64,000 bases of DNA from Lachnospiraceae bacterium (GCA_902363825.1 CABJBK010000002.1:248001-312000); one strand, 5' to 3'. Positions 18,208-28,233 are shown, numbered from the stretch's first letter. Translations and numbers: made by a program. The notes: generated from the letters alone by a model not told the origin.

Positions 18208-18774
18208 TCAATAGGATATTTTCCCTTTTAAGACTTCGTTTTTGATAAACGCGAATGTCTTATCCTCGCCCTCTTCTGCCAACATATGAAGCAGCAGTTC
18301 CAAAAGCCTCTGCGTGTCAGGATGCAGAATGTGGCATTTTTTGCCCTGTTCATAGTATTCCAGGGCACTGCGGTCTATATATTTCTCTTTCTGATAATTT
18401 TTGGACGCCGCAACTCGGTCGATAAACATCTCCACCACATAATTGATCGGCATCTTCATCCCCTCAAGCCCTTTATTTTCGCCTTTATGCGGTCCCTCTT
18501 TATCCGGCACCCCATAGTCGATCCAGTACTCCATATGGTGCTTGTTTCTTCCCTTGTGGTGAAGCCACGCCGAGGAATAGCCCTTCACCTCGCGTTCCGC
18601 GTTATTCGGGCTCCGGTTTCCCTGATAGTATCTGCAGCCGACCAGAAATTCCGTCGGCGAGTATTTGGAAAGATCATGCAAAAGCCCCTGCCGGTACAAC
18701 CCGACACGAAAACATCCTTTCATGACCAGATATTTATGATGTGTAATCGTACAAAAATGTTTCCACGCTTTCAT
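18208..18774 (-). CDS. DUF5662 family protein
   Basis: 188-aa soluble protein matching, from memory, the DUF5662 family found widely in Firmicutes; its function is unknown. Visible motifs are HHKYLVMKGCF near the N-terminus, an HD-like LLHDLSKYSPTEF at about 31-43, and a His-rich WLHHKGRNKHHMEYW at about 70-84, suggesting metal binding. It lies 3 nt downstream of the GH13-like gene and is probably co-transcribed with it. Confidence 0.8.
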   Translation of the reverse strand: MKAWKHFCTITHHKYLVMKGCFRVGLYRQGLLHDLSKYSPTEFLVGCRYYQGNRSPNNAEREVKGYSSAWLHHKGRNKHHMEYWIDYGVPDKEGPHKGENKGLEGMKMPINYVVEMFIDRVAASKNYQKEKYIDRSALEYYEQGKKCHILHPDTQRLLELLLHMLAEEGEDKTFAFIKNEVLKGKISY

Positions 18775-18777
18775 TCC

Positions 18778-20625
18778 CTACCTCTTTCCAACAAAGACCG
18801 CAACAGACTGCGGCGCGATCACAGCCTGTTTCTGCTCTATTTCCACGCCGTTATTCAAAACCGCGTCCTTTTCTCTTGCGGTATCGATCACGCGATACCA
18901 GCCCTTCATCTTCTCCGTCTTCGGGAGCGCCAGTTTTTTCTCCGTCACATGGAAATTAAACGCGATATAGATATCGTCATCCTCCGTGGCATCGTCCCGC
19001 AGCGCGTAGCCACCGCCGTAGAGCAGGCCTACCACCTGTCTGCCCGGATCAAAGCCCGCCATCCATGCTTCTTCGCCGTGATAGGAAAGATCCGGCAGTC
19101 CGATCCCCTTATAATCGCACATCTGCATCGGTTCCGGGCTCCTAAACACCGGATGCTCCTTCCGGAAACGGATCACCGCTCTGGTAAACTCCAAAAGCTC
19201 CCTGTTTCTTCCTTTTTCTTTCCAGTTGATCCACCCGATCGCATTATCCTGACAGTACGCGTTATTGTTGCCTTCCTGTGAATTTCCAAATTCATCCCCG
19301 GAAAACAGAAGCGGGATTCCCTGCGCAAGAAAGACAGCCGCTATGGCGTTCTTTGCCAGCCGTTTGCGCTGGTTTTTAATGTATTTCCGGTTCGTCTCCC
19401 CTTCCGCGCCGCAATTACAGCTGTAATTCCAGCTGCTTCCGTCCGTGTTTTTCTCTCCGTTTTTCTCATTGTGCTTTTCACTGTATGAAAAAAGATCTGC
19501 CAGCGTAAATCCATTATTGTCACAGATATAATTCACATACGAAGCGCGCTCCTGCTGTTTGCGCATCTGATTGACAAACTCATACAGGCTGGCATCCCTG
19601 CCGCAGAGCATGCGGCGGATCGGATATTCAAATTCATCATTGTAAAAGTACAAATGGCTGTCCGCGTCCTCTTTTGCGACAACCGCCTCTTCAAACCACA
19701 CATAAAAGATCTTGGTCGCATGAAGCAGCAGATCCTCCGCGATCACCTGTACCGGCAGATTTTCTCCCTGCAAATGAAATCCGTCCACATGGTACTCAAG
19801 TACCCAGTAATGCAATGCGTCGATGATCTCAGCCGCCGGAACTCCCGCCGGGAAAAACATCTCAAGAATGCACTCCATCCCCTGGTTATGAAGCGCCTGG
19901 ATCAGTCTTTTCAACTCCACAGCCGCATGATCCGAAGCCGCAAACGATGCTTTGGGCGCAAAATAGTTTCCTCTGGTATAGCCCCAGAAATTCACCCGCG
20001 TTTCCGCCTTCTTTTCTTTTGCTTTTTTCTTCCATGTCACATAATCCGGCAGCTTGTCCTTCGTTTTCTGCTCGATCTCCTCAAATTCATAGACCGGCAT
20101 CAGTTCGACCGATGTCACTCCCAGATCACGCAGGTACGGGATCTTCTTTTGCAGTGCCGCAAAGGTTCCCCGGTTTGCCGCCGACGTGTCCATCGTAAAT
20201 CCACGCACATGCAGCTTATAGAGGAACATGTCCTCTTTTTTGACCTTTGGCCGCTGTTCCTTCCAATGAAAGACGGAAAAATCAAATCCTCCACGCAGCA
20301 CATTTTTCCCCTGCCGCGCCTTGTCGCACCAGTGCTCCCTGCCCACGATCCTTCTGGCATAGGGATCTGTCACGACTTCCCCATCGATCTCATAATTGTA
20401 ATCAAATTTGCGGTAATCTATATTCCGTATGCAGACAGAACGAAGGAAACCTGCCTGAAACTCCACGGGCAGCTCGATCCTAAACTGTTTTTTGCCGCTC
20501 TCCCTGTCATAAAGCAGCACAGCACATGTCTGATTTTGTTTCGCGGCAAACGTAAATACCAGATCTCTTCCCTGTCTGGTCACTCCCATTGCCGCATAAT
20601 TTCCTTCCTTTATCTCATACTTCAT
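18778..20625 (-). CDS. GH13 glycogen-debranching-like protein with degenerate active site
   Basis: The 615-aa protein has the GlgX/isoamylase layout: an N-terminal CBM48-like domain, a (beta/alpha)8 barrel from about 130, and a C-terminal beta domain. It aligns with the true GlgX at 47010-49115 (shared KLHVRGFT..., LMPVYEFEE, FSYSEKHNEKNG, NNAYCQDN). All catalytic regions are altered: region I DVVFNH is EMFFPA, the nucleophile site GFRFD is GFHLQ, the acid/base IAEAWD is FYVWFE, and region IV NCHDG is CDNNG. It is probably not a hydrolase; a glycogen-binding or regulatory role is possible. ATG 20625 was preferred: the upstream ATG overlaps a TATAAT and has no ribosome site. Confidence 0.82.
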   Translation of the reverse strand: MKYEIKEGNYAAMGVTRQGRDLVFTFAAKQNQTCAVLLYDRESGKKQFRIELPVEFQAGFLRSVCIRNIDYRKFDYNYEIDGEVVTDPYARRIVGREHWCDKARQGKNVLRGGFDFSVFHWKEQRPKVKKEDMFLYKLHVRGFTMDTSAANRGTFAALQKKIPYLRDLGVTSVELMPVYEFEEIEQKTKDKLPDYVTWKKKAKEKKAETRVNFWGYTRGNYFAPKASFAASDHAAVELKRLIQALHNQGMECILEMFFPAGVPAAEIIDALHYWVLEYHVDGFHLQGENLPVQVIAEDLLLHATKIFYVWFEEAVVAKEDADSHLYFYNDEFEYPIRRMLCGRDASLYEFVNQMRKQQERASYVNYICDNNGFTLADLFSYSEKHNEKNGEKNTDGSSWNYSCNCGAEGETNRKYIKNQRKRLAKNAIAAVFLAQGIPLLFSGDEFGNSQEGNNNAYCQDNAIGWINWKEKGRNRELLEFTRAVIRFRKEHPVFRSPEPMQMCDYKGIGLPDLSYHGEEAWMAGFDPGRQVVGLLYGGGYALRDDATEDDDIYIAFNFHVTEKKLALPKTEKMKGWYRVIDTAREKDAVLNNGVEIEQKQAVIAPQSVAVFVGKR

Positions 20626-20715
20626 CTGTTTTTTCCTCTGTTGCACATTTGTATTTTATTATACCTGTTTTTATTTTATTTGTATAGAAAAATTCTGATA
20701 TTTTTCCGGTGCCGG

Positions 20716-20744
20716 TTGCGAAGCGGGCACAGAACTGATAGAAT
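20716..20744 (+). promoter_or_regulatory. Sigma-A-type promoter of the DUF1292 gene
   Basis: TTGCGA (20716-20721) and TAGAAT (20739-20744) have 17-bp spacing and lie 42 bp before the DUF1292 start. A TATAAT for the divergent GH13-like gene lies about 50 bp to the left. Confidence 0.5.
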
Positions 20745-20785
20745 GATACTGCATCAGCAATTTATCACAGAAAAGAGGTACTGAT

Positions 20786-21094
20786 ATGGGAAAACAGGAA
20801 AATTCCAATGATGATGAAGATATGTTCGTAACACTTAGCCTGGATGACGATTCCGAAGTCGAATGCCGCATTCTCACGATCTTTGAAGCAGCTGACCAGG
20901 ATTATATCGCACTGCTTCCGCTCGATGAAAACGGTGCGGACAATGCCGAGGGAAAGGTCTACATCTACCGCTATTTTGAAGATGAAGACGGCAATCCTTC
21001 CCTGGACAATATCACCGATGATGAAGAATACGAGATCGTCGCTGACCGTTTTGATGAACTTTTAGATGAAGAGGAATTTGACGAGATGGATTAA
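20786..21094 (+). CDS. DUF1292 domain protein
   Basis: 102-aa very acidic protein of the DUF1292 (YrzB-like) family, whose function is unknown. The family signature is visible: a DD-rich start, VTLSLDDDSEVECRILTIF, IALLPLDENG, and YIYRYFEDEDGNPSLDNI. It has an AGAGG ribosome site. Its end overlaps the convergent helicase gene by 4 bp. Confidence 0.88.
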   Translation: MGKQENSNDDEDMFVTLSLDDDSEVECRILTIFEAADQDYIALLPLDENGADNAEGKVYIYRYFEDEDGNPSLDNITDDEEYEIVADRFDELLDEEEFDEMD

Positions 21095-22923
21095 TCCTCC
21101 GTTTCGTTCATTTCCCGGATAAATCTGGAGATCTCTGTCTCGTGATTGTTTAACTTTTTCACGGAACAGAGCTTCAGCTTTTCTCTGGCGCGTGTGATAC
21201 CAACGTAGAACATGCGCCTTTCTTCTTCGATATCCGCTTCTAACACGGCCTTTTTGTATGGCATGACTCCCTCATTGACATCCACGATATAAACCTTTTG
21301 AAACTCAAGGCCCTTGGCGCTGTGCAGTGTCGCAAGCAGCACCCCGTTTTTATTTTTACGCTGTTTCTCACTCTGACGCTTTAATTCTTCGGTATATTCC
21401 TCAATATGGGTAAACCATTCATCAAAGTCACGGTAGCCCTTGGCACCCTCCTGCAGTTCATCTAACTTTTCAAGCAGTTCTTCCTCGCTGATCCTGCGAT
21501 AATCCGCGTATTCCCTGCAAAAGTCATCATAGCCGACGCTCTGCCGTATGTAATTGATCGCCGCAAACGGTGTGATCCGCCCGATCACTTTTAGGTCATA
21601 CTCCATTTTTTCGATCCGCTCGGCGATCCATGGCTTATCGCGGTAGATATCGAGTAACACCTCGAACGCAATCTCCTCCTCATCCACATTTTCCCTGCTG
21701 ATATAACGCTTTGGCCGGTTCATGATCTGCAAAAAGTTCTTTCTGGTGCGGCTTCCCTGCGCCATGTAAATGTAGGCAAAGATATCCTTCGCGATCCAGT
21801 GCTCATAGAGATTGGGGATATTGTCCCTTGTGACAAACGGAATATCATAATCCATCAGCTGTTCCATCAAAAGTCTCGGCTGCGTATTGGTGCGGAACAG
21901 TATCGCGATATCCGAATACATTCCACTGCCTTCCACATGGTCCCTGATCTCTTCTATGATCTTTCTGTTTTCCGCTCTCTGGTCTTCAAATACCGCAAAT
22001 TCCACCGCCGCGTCGCTGCTTCCCGCCGCGTGGATCTCCTTTTGGAAGCGCTCTGTATTATGTCCGATCAGGCGCAGGGACGCATCCACGATATTCGCTG
22101 TGGAACGGTAATTTTCTTTCAGTACGATTTTTTTCGCGTTCGGATAATCTTTGTCAAAATGCAGCATGATCTCCGGTCTCGCCCCGCGGAAACGATAGAT
22201 CGACTGATCGTCATCCCCGACCACAAAGAGATTGTTTTCGGGAAGCGCAAGCATTTTCATGATGTCAAACTGAAGCTTGTTGATGTCCTGGAATTCATCG
22301 ATCAGAATATAACGGTACTTTTTCTGCCAGGCCGAAAGGATGTCCTTGCGCTCTGAGAAGAGCTCGTAAGTGTAGACTAACATATCATCAAAATCGAGCA
22401 GCCGGTTGCGTCTTAATTTTTCATCATATGCACGGTAAATCTTGCGGAACACATGCTCGGGAAGATTGGAAGAATAATAATTTTCAAGTGCCACTCCGGC
22501 ATTTTTCACCATACTGATCTCACCGAACAAAGACGATAAAAACTCCGCCTCGTCATTGTACTCCAATCCCATATGTGCAACGATCTCCCGCATATACTGG
22601 TATTTAACATCTTCTTTTATGATATTTCCCGCATGAAAATGATAGGCGTATTTGAGGACCGTAAAAAATACCGCATGAAACGTTCCAAACGTCACCGGAT
22701 ATTTTTTCCCCATCCGCCGGACGAACCGCTCTTCCATTTCTCTTGCGGCTGCCCGCGTAAATGTAATGACCAGTATCCGGGACGGATCCACGCCATGTTC
22801 GGTGATCAACCGGCTGGTACGCTCGGTGATCACCGCTGTCTTTCCGCTTCCCGGCCCCGCCAGTATGAGTGCCGGTCCATCCTTATGTTCGATTGCCTCT
22901 GTCTGTGATCTGCTGAACTCCAC
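21091..22923 (-). CDS. UvrD/PcrA-type superfamily 1A DNA helicase
   Basis: This is an ATP-dependent 3'-5' helicase of the UvrD/Rep type. The 610-aa protein has the Q-motif region, Walker A at about 23-30 (GPGSGKTA), motif Ia (ITFTRAAAREM), motif II (LIDEFQDINKLQ), motif III (VGDDDQSIYRFRGA), and motifs V/VI (LATLHSAKGLEFQ, FYVGITRAREKL). It is shorter than PcrA (about 740 aa) and lacks the usual C-terminal extension. The start is a GTG with GGGAG six bases upstream. Confidence 0.9.
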   Translation of the reverse strand: MEFSRSQTEAIEHKDGPALILAGPGSGKTAVITERTSRLITEHGVDPSRILVITFTRAAAREMEERFVRRMGKKYPVTFGTFHAVFFTVLKYAYHFHAGNIIKEDVKYQYMREIVAHMGLEYNDEAEFLSSLFGEISMVKNAGVALENYYSSNLPEHVFRKIYRAYDEKLRRNRLLDFDDMLVYTYELFSERKDILSAWQKKYRYILIDEFQDINKLQFDIMKMLALPENNLFVVGDDDQSIYRFRGARPEIMLHFDKDYPNAKKIVLKENYRSTANIVDASLRLIGHNTERFQKEIHAAGSSDAAVEFAVFEDQRAENRKIIEEIRDHVEGSGMYSDIAILFRTNTQPRLLMEQLMDYDIPFVTRDNIPNLYEHWIAKDIFAYIYMAQGSRTRKNFLQIMNRPKRYISRENVDEEEIAFEVLLDIYRDKPWIAERIEKMEYDLKVIGRITPFAAINYIRQSVGYDDFCREYADYRRISEEELLEKLDELQEGAKGYRDFDEWFTHIEEYTEELKRQSEKQRKNKNGVLLATLHSAKGLEFQKVYIVDVNEGVMPYKKAVLEADIEEERRMFYVGITRAREKLKLCSVKKLNNHETEISRFIREMNETED

Positions 22924-22938
22924 TTCTTACTCCCTGTC

Positions 22939-22971
22939 AAAAAAAGAGTGAAAATATAATATCTTCACTCT
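22939..22971 (-). terminator. Terminator after gltX
   Basis: An 8-bp AT-containing stem (AGAGTGAA with TTCACTCT) is followed by seven T on the minus strand, between gltX and the helicase gene. Confidence 0.75.
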
Positions 22972-22985
22972 CTTTCTTTATGCTC

Positions 22986-24437
22986 TTATTTGCTTAATAA
23001 TTCAATTCCTTTTCTGATACGGGCAAGGGATTCCTCTTTTCCGAGGATCTCCATGATCTCTGTCGCGCCACCCGGTGTCATCTGTTTTCCGGATACCGCT
23101 GTACGGATCGGCCACATCACATATCCGTTCTTGCAGCCCTTTTCTGCCACATAATCACACAACATCGCATAGAGCGCATCGTTACTGTAATCTTCCTGTG
23201 CCTCGAGTCTCGGAAGGATCTCTCTAAGCACTTCTAAGGATGTCTCCGCATTGGTCTTCATCTTCTTATGCGTATACATCGCGATATCATATTCCGGTAA
23301 CTGCTCAAAGAAATCAATGTGGTCTTTGATGTCCGGGAAAATCTCGATCCTGGTCTTTACAAGGGTCGCGATCTTCTTTAAGTCATAATCTTTGGTCACC
23401 ACTTCTTTGATATACGGCTCTGCCATCTGGTAAAAACGGTCAAAATCCATCGCTTTGATGTATTCTCCGTTCATCCATTTAAGCTTTGTGTAATCAAAAA
23501 CTGCCGGTGATTTGTTGATATGATGATAATCAAACGCTTCTACCAGTTCAGACAGTGACATGATCTCACGGTTGTCTGACGGGCTCCAGCCAAGCAGCGC
23601 AACAAAGTTTACTACGGCTTCCGTCAGAAATCCCTGATCGATCAGATCTTCGTATGACGCATGACCACAGCGCTTGCTTAACTTCTGGTGCTCTTCATTG
23701 GTAATCAACGGGCAGTGGATATATTCCGGTACTTCCCAGCCAAACGCCTCATAGAGACGGTTGTATTTCGGTGAAGAGGAAAGGTACTCGTTTCCGCGCA
23801 CTACATGGGTGATCCCCATCAGGTGATCGTCCACAACATTCGCGAAGTTGTAAGTCGGATATCCGTCTGATTTGATCAGGATCATATCGTCGAGTTCCGA
23901 GTTATCTACCGTGATATCTCCATAGATGTCATCGTGGAATGTTGTTGTTCCGGTTCTCGGATTATTCTGGCGGATGACATACGGTTTGCCAGCTGCAAGA
24001 TTTGCCTCTACCTCTTCTTTGCTTAATGACAGACAGTGTTTGTCGTACACGGAGATCTCTTTTCCCGCAACGGTCTGTTTTAAGCCTTCCAGACGCTCTT
24101 TATCGCAAAAGCAGTAATATGCTTCTCCTTTTTCAATCAGCTTTTTGGCATATTCCAGATAAATCCCTTTTGCCTGACGTTCGCTCTGGACATACGGTCC
24201 CACGCCTCCGTCTTTATCCGGTCCCTCATCATGCACAAGACCGGTCTTTTCCAGGGTGCGGTAAATGATCTCAACCGCGCCTTCCACATAACGTTCCTGA
24301 TCGGTATCTTCGATTCTTAAAATAAAATCTCCGCCTTCATGCTTCGCGATCAGATACGCATACAAAGCTGTTCTTAAATTTCCAACGTGCATCCGTCCCG
24401 TAGGGCTTGGTGCAAATCTTGTTCTGACTTTACTCAT
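22986..24437 (-). CDS. gltX: Glutamyl-tRNA synthetase
   Basis: This class I synthetase charges tRNA-Glu. The 483-aa protein has the HIGH region [19 protein letters not shown] at about 6-24, the [10 protein letters not shown] (KMSKS) loop at about 253, and an all-helical anticodon-binding C-terminal half. No zinc-binding Cys set is obvious. It lies 30 nt downstream of the hydrogenase gene. Confidence 0.96.
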   Translation of the reverse strand: MSKVRTRFAPSPTGRMHVGNLRTALYAYLIAKHEGGDFILRIEDTDQERYVEGAVEIIYRTLEKTGLVHDEGPDKDGGVGPYVQSERQAKGIYLEYAKKLIEKGEAYYCFCDKERLEGLKQTVAGKEISVYDKHCLSLSKEEVEANLAAGKPYVIRQNNPRTGTTTFHDDIYGDITVDNSELDDMILIKSDGYPTYNFANVVDDHLMGITHVVRGNEYLSSSPKYNRLYEAFGWEVPEYIHCPLITNEEHQKLSKRCGHASYEDLIDQGFLTEAVVNFVALLGWSPSDNREIMSLSELVEAFDYHHINKSPAVFDYTKLKWMNGEYIKAMDFDRFYQMAEPYIKEVVTKDYDLKKIATLVKTRIEIFPDIKDHIDFFEQLPEYDIAMYTHKKMKTNAETSLEVLREILPRLEAQEDYSNDALYAMLCDYVAEKGCKNGYVMWPIRTAVSGKQMTPGGATEIMEILGKEESLARIRKGIELLSK

Positions 24438-24467
24438 TTTACAGTTCCTCTTTCTTTTTATCCCGCT

Positions 24468-25973
24468 TTAGAGCAGTTCGATATCTGCCAGTTCCTTCGG
24501 TGGGATTTTCTGTTCTGATCCTTCCTGGATCTTCTTTACTTCCTGCTGTGCCTTATTGAGTGCAAGGATGGTTCCCGCTCCTGCAATACAGCCGCCCGGG
24601 CATCCCATTCCTTCGATCATACAGCCATCTTTCTTTCCTGCTTTTGCAAGCATGAGCGCTTTCTTACATTCCGCAAGTCCGTCCGCATGTTCGATCTTGA
24701 CCTCAACACCCGGATAATACTCATGGATACACTGCTCGATCGCTCCAGCGACACCGCCTGCGCAGGCATATCCACGTCCGGCTGCTGTCGCGTCATGAAG
24801 TCCTTCTGTTCCTTCCACTGTGTTCGGGTCGATACCCTTTGCGGCGAACATCGCGTCAAGCTCTTCAAACGTGATGACAAAATCAACGTCGCTGCGCACG
24901 GAAGAACGGCTGGCTTCCAGCTTCTTAGCCGCACAAGGTCCGATAAATACGACTTTCACATCCGGATTTTCTTTCTTGATACTTCGCGCGGTTGCGACCA
25001 TCGGGGTCAGCTCCTGGGATACGGAACCGATCAGATCCGGGAACTGTTTTTTCGCCAGCATGGACCATGCCGGACAACAGGAGGTAAGTAAAAACGGCAG
25101 TTCACCGGTCGCTACATGCTCAGCATAATGCTTTGCCTCTGCAACAGCTCCGATATCCGCGCCATATGCAACTTCACGCACATCGGTAAATCCAAGTTCC
25201 AGTAATGCTTCCTTCACATTTTCCGGAGACGCGTTCGGTCCGAACTGTCCGACATACGCCGGCGCGATTTCCGCAACTACTTTTCCGCCTTCTTTCATGC
25301 AGCGGAGCAGCTGGAAGATCTGTGATTTATCTCCGATCGCGCCAAACGGGCAGCTTACCATACACTGGCCACATGCCACGCATTTGTTCGGATCGATCTT
25401 CGCGCGTCCGAGCTCATCGGTAGAGATCGCGCCAACACCACATGCCACGGAACACGGTCTTACTTTCTTTGCGATCGCGTCATACGGACAGGCTGCCTTA
25501 CATTTTCCGCATTTGATACACTTGGACTGATCGATATAGGATTTACCATTCACCCGTGTGATTGCACCCTTCGGACAGACTTCGGTACACGGATGCGCGA
25601 TACATCCCTGGCACATGTTGGATACTTCGTATTTTTTCTCTTCACACATATTACATGCGGACGGAATGACCTGCATAAGCGGCGGCTCGTAATATTTCTC
25701 GGAAATATTGCTTTCTTCCAGTCCGCTGGTGACATGCACCGGACGGTCTGCCGGTCTTAATGACATACCCATTGCCAGTCTTACTTTTTCTGCCGCGATC
25801 GTACGCTCACGGTAAATGCTTTCACGGTAGCGCGGAACATCTCCCGGACATACGGTATATGGAATTGCTTCCACCGCGTCATTGAGATTTGCCTCATCGT
25901 TGCATGCAACTTTTGCAACTTCGGTAAAAATCTGTTTTCTTAAATCGGATACGGCTGTTCGTATTCCTCTCAT
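24468..25973 (-). CDS. Monomeric [FeFe] hydrogenase, group B-like
   Basis: This enzyme interconverts protons and H2 with ferredoxin electrons. The 501-aa protein has an N-terminal helical region, then Cys-rich FeS clusters (about 108-225: CNMCEEK, CQGCIAHPCTEVCP, CIKCGKCKAACP, CVACGQCMVSCP), then the H-cluster domain with L1 TSCCPAW, L2 FIGPCAAKKLEA and L3 EGMGCPGGCIAGAGT. L2 and L3 fit the group B form rather than classic HydA1. No maturation genes or diaphorase subunits are nearby. An inverted repeat like a Rex operator lies 30 bp upstream. Confidence 0.92.
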   Translation of the reverse strand: MRGIRTAVSDLRKQIFTEVAKVACNDEANLNDAVEAIPYTVCPGDVPRYRESIYRERTIAAEKVRLAMGMSLRPADRPVHVTSGLEESNISEKYYEPPLMQVIPSACNMCEEKKYEVSNMCQGCIAHPCTEVCPKGAITRVNGKSYIDQSKCIKCGKCKAACPYDAIAKKVRPCSVACGVGAISTDELGRAKIDPNKCVACGQCMVSCPFGAIGDKSQIFQLLRCMKEGGKVVAEIAPAYVGQFGPNASPENVKEALLELGFTDVREVAYGADIGAVAEAKHYAEHVATGELPFLLTSCCPAWSMLAKKQFPDLIGSVSQELTPMVATARSIKKENPDVKVVFIGPCAAKKLEASRSSVRSDVDFVITFEELDAMFAAKGIDPNTVEGTEGLHDATAAGRGYACAGGVAGAIEQCIHEYYPGVEVKIEHADGLAECKKALMLAKAGKKDGCMIEGMGCPGGCIAGAGTILALNKAQQEVKKIQEGSEQKIPPKELADIELL

Positions 25974-26002
25974 GATATGTACTCCTCCTGTTTTTTCGGT
26001 TA

Positions 26003-26020
26003 TCGTTAATATTTTAACGT
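26003..26020. promoter_or_regulatory. Rex-like operator upstream of the [FeFe] hydrogenase
   Basis: TCGTTAATATTTTAACGT contains a perfect CGTTAA-N4-TTAACG inverted repeat. It matches 11 of the 14 fixed positions of the Rex site TTGTTAANNNNTTAACAA. Position in the hydrogenase leader, where an NADH/NAD+ sensor would act, supports it. No rex gene is in the window. Confidence 0.5.
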
Positions 26021-26095
26021 TATTATCTGAATTTACTCTAACATAGAAGTTCCTCTAATACAAGAACATTCCCATATGTTTTCAAAAAAATACCT

Positions 26096-26230
26096 TTATC
26101 GCCCGCAGGATCCGCAGTTTCCACTGCATCCGGCACACTTTCCGCTTCTTTTTTTCTTCCAGGAAGCGCGCGCTGCCAATATTCCCCAGAGGAAAAGAAA
26201 AAGCAGCACAAGTCCATCGATCAGATTCAT
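26096..26230 (-). CDS. FeoB-associated Cys-rich membrane protein
   Basis: 44-aa peptide with one transmembrane segment (about 3-20: IDGLVLLFLFLWGILAA), a basic stretch (WKKKRSGK) and a Cys-rich tail (CAGCSGNCGSC). This is the layout of the small FeoB-associated proteins encoded after feoB. The ATG overlaps the feoB stop as ATGA, and a GGAGGG site lies inside the end of feoB, so translation is coupled. It probably supports ferrous iron transport. Confidence 0.85.
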   Translation of the reverse strand: MNLIDGLVLLFLFLWGILAARASWKKKRSGKCAGCSGNCGSCGR

Positions 26231-28233
26231 AAAAAGATCCCTCCTGCCCGATATACGATAAATGCCACGATCCAGGCTGCCACACACTGCATGACCACAA
26301 CTCCGACACTCTGAAGCCTAGAATCCATCTCCCGGCGGATCGCCGCGATCGCCGCCACACACGGCGTGTATAACAGCGTAAATACCAGAAAGCTCACTGC
26401 CGTAAGCGGAGTGAACATGCCGCCCAGCGCCGCACCGAGATTTGCCATGCTCGTTCCGGTCAGCACGCTCATTGTGCTCACGACCGCCTCTTTTGCCGTA
26501 AATCCGCAGATTAACGACGTGGAAACCCGCCAGTCATCAAATCCAAGCGGAGCAAACACCGGAGCGATCCATTTTCCCACCAGCGCAAGCAGGCTGTCAC
26601 TGCTGTCTGCCACCACATTGAGCCTGGTATCGAATGTCTGCAAAAACCAGATGATGATCGTTGCAAAAAAGATGACCGTAAATGCTCTCTGAATGAAATC
26701 TTTTGCCTTGTCCCACATCAGAAGCAGCACGCTTTTTGCGGACGGGAAACGGTAATTGGGAAGTTCCATCACAAACGGAACCGGATTTCCCTTAAACAGC
26801 GTGTGATTAAATAATAACGCCACAAGGATACCGACTACGATACCGCCGACATATAATCCCATCATGACAAGCGCCTGATATTTTTCAAAAAACGCCGCCG
26901 CAAACACGGCATAGATCGGTATTTTAGCCGAACAGCTGATATACGGTGTCAGCATGATCGTCATCTTCCGGTCGCGCTCCGAAGAAAGCGTCCGGCTTGA
27001 CATGACCGCAGGAACCGTACATCCAAATCCGATCAGCATCGGCACAAAGCTGCGCCCGGAAAGTCCGATCTTGCGTAACAGCTTATCCATCACAAACGCG
27101 ACTCTTGCCATGTATCCCGAATCTTCTAAGATCGACAGGAAAAAGAACAACACCACGATGATCGGCAGGAAACTGAGTACGCTTCCGACCCCGGCGAACA
27201 CACCGTCGATGACCAGACTGTGTACGACCGGATTCATTCCGTAAACTGTGAGTGCATGATCCGCAAGCGCCGTCACACGGTCGATCCCAATACTGAGCAG
27301 ATCACTGAGCCCCTGTCCGATCAGTCCGAAGGTCAGCCAGAAGATGAGCAGCATGATCCCGAGAAACATCGGGATCGCCAGATATTTGTCCGTCAGCACG
27401 CGGTCGATCTTCACACTGCGCTTATGTTCTCTGCTCTCCTGACACTTTGTTACCGTTTTCGCGCATACTTTTTCAATAAAAGTATAGCGCATATCCGCAA
27501 GTGCCGCATTCCGGTCCATATGATGGTCTGTCTCCATCTCCTCGATGCTGTGCTCCATCATGTCCAGCTCGTTTTGACTGAGTTCCAGACGTTTTATGAT
27601 ATCGGTATCGTTCTCTATGATCTTGACTGCCGCAAAACGCGGTGACATGCCATTATTCTGCGCATGATCCTCCACCTGGTGACAGACCGCGTGAATACAG
27701 CGGTGTACATCACCTTTTTCACAGAAATCCGTCACGCGCGGCATCTCCTTTTTCTTTGCCACACGGTAAACGGTATCAATGAGATCTTCCACACCTTCAT
27801 CTTTTACCGCGCTGATCGGCACGACCGGTATCCCCAGTTCCACCGCCATCTGTTCTACATCCACAGAACCGCCGTTTCCACGCACCTCGTCCATCATGTT
27901 GAGCGCAAGCACCATCGGGATATGCATCTCAAGAAGCTGCAGCGTCAGATAGAGATTTCGCTCGATATTCGTCGCGTCCACAATGTTGATGATCCCATCC
28001 GGCTTTTCATTTAAGATAAAGTCTCTGGTCACGATCTCCTCATTTGTATAGGGACGCAGGGAATAAATGCCCGGCAGATCCACGACCTGGCATCCCTTTT
28101 TGGAGCGGACTTCTCCCATTTTCTGATCGACGGTAACTCCCGGGAAATTTCCCACATGCTGGTTGGAACCGGTCAGCTGGTTAAAAAGCGTGGTCTTTCC
28201 ACAGTTCTGATTTCCTACTAATGCTAAGATCAT
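26227..28233 (-). CDS. feoB: Ferrous iron transporter FeoB
   Basis: FeoB imports Fe2+ across the membrane. The 668-aa protein has an N-terminal G domain (G1 GNQNCGKTTLFNQLTG at 7-22, G2 FPGVTVDQK, G3 DLPGIYSL, G4 NMMD), a helical spacer (about 165-265), then FeoB_N/Gate transmembrane segments (for example FVPMLIGFGCTVPAVM, with a Gate-type Cys). It starts at an ATGA overlap with feoA and ends in an ATGA overlap with the small Cys-rich peptide gene. Confidence 0.96.
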   Translation of the reverse strand: MILALVGNQNCGKTTLFNQLTGSNQHVGNFPGVTVDQKMGEVRSKKGCQVVDLPGIYSLRPYTNEEIVTRDFILNEKPDGIINIVDATNIERNLYLTLQLLEMHIPMVLALNMMDEVRGNGGSVDVEQMAVELGIPVVPISAVKDEGVEDLIDTVYRVAKKKEMPRVTDFCEKGDVHRCIHAVCHQVEDHAQNNGMSPRFAAVKIIENDTDIIKRLELSQNELDMMEHSIEEMETDHHMDRNAALADMRYTFIEKVCAKTVTKCQESREHKRSVKIDRVLTDKYLAIPMFLGIMLLIFWLTFGLIGQGLSDLLSIGIDRVTALADHALTVYGMNPVVHSLVIDGVFAGVGSVLSFLPIIVVLFFFLSILEDSGYMARVAFVMDKLLRKIGLSGRSFVPMLIGFGCTVPAVMSSRTLSSERDRKMTIMLTPYISCSAKIPIYAVFAAAFFEKYQALVMMGLYVGGIVVGILVALLFNHTLFKGNPVPFVMELPNYRFPSAKSVLLLMWDKAKDFIQRAFTVIFFATIIIWFLQTFDTRLNVVADSSDSLLALVGKWIAPVFAPLGFDDWRVSTSLICGFTAKEAVVSTMSVLTGTSMANLGAALGGMFTPLTAVSFLVFTLLYTPCVAAIAAIRREMDSRLQSVGVVVMQCVAAWIVAFIVYRAGGIFL

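Noticed and set aside
18286..20784. Long plus-strand frames (331 and 376 codons) opposite the DUF5662 and GH13-like genes
   Set aside because: The translations are rich in His, Arg, Phe and Leu, typical of antisense frames; the minus-strand genes have clear families.
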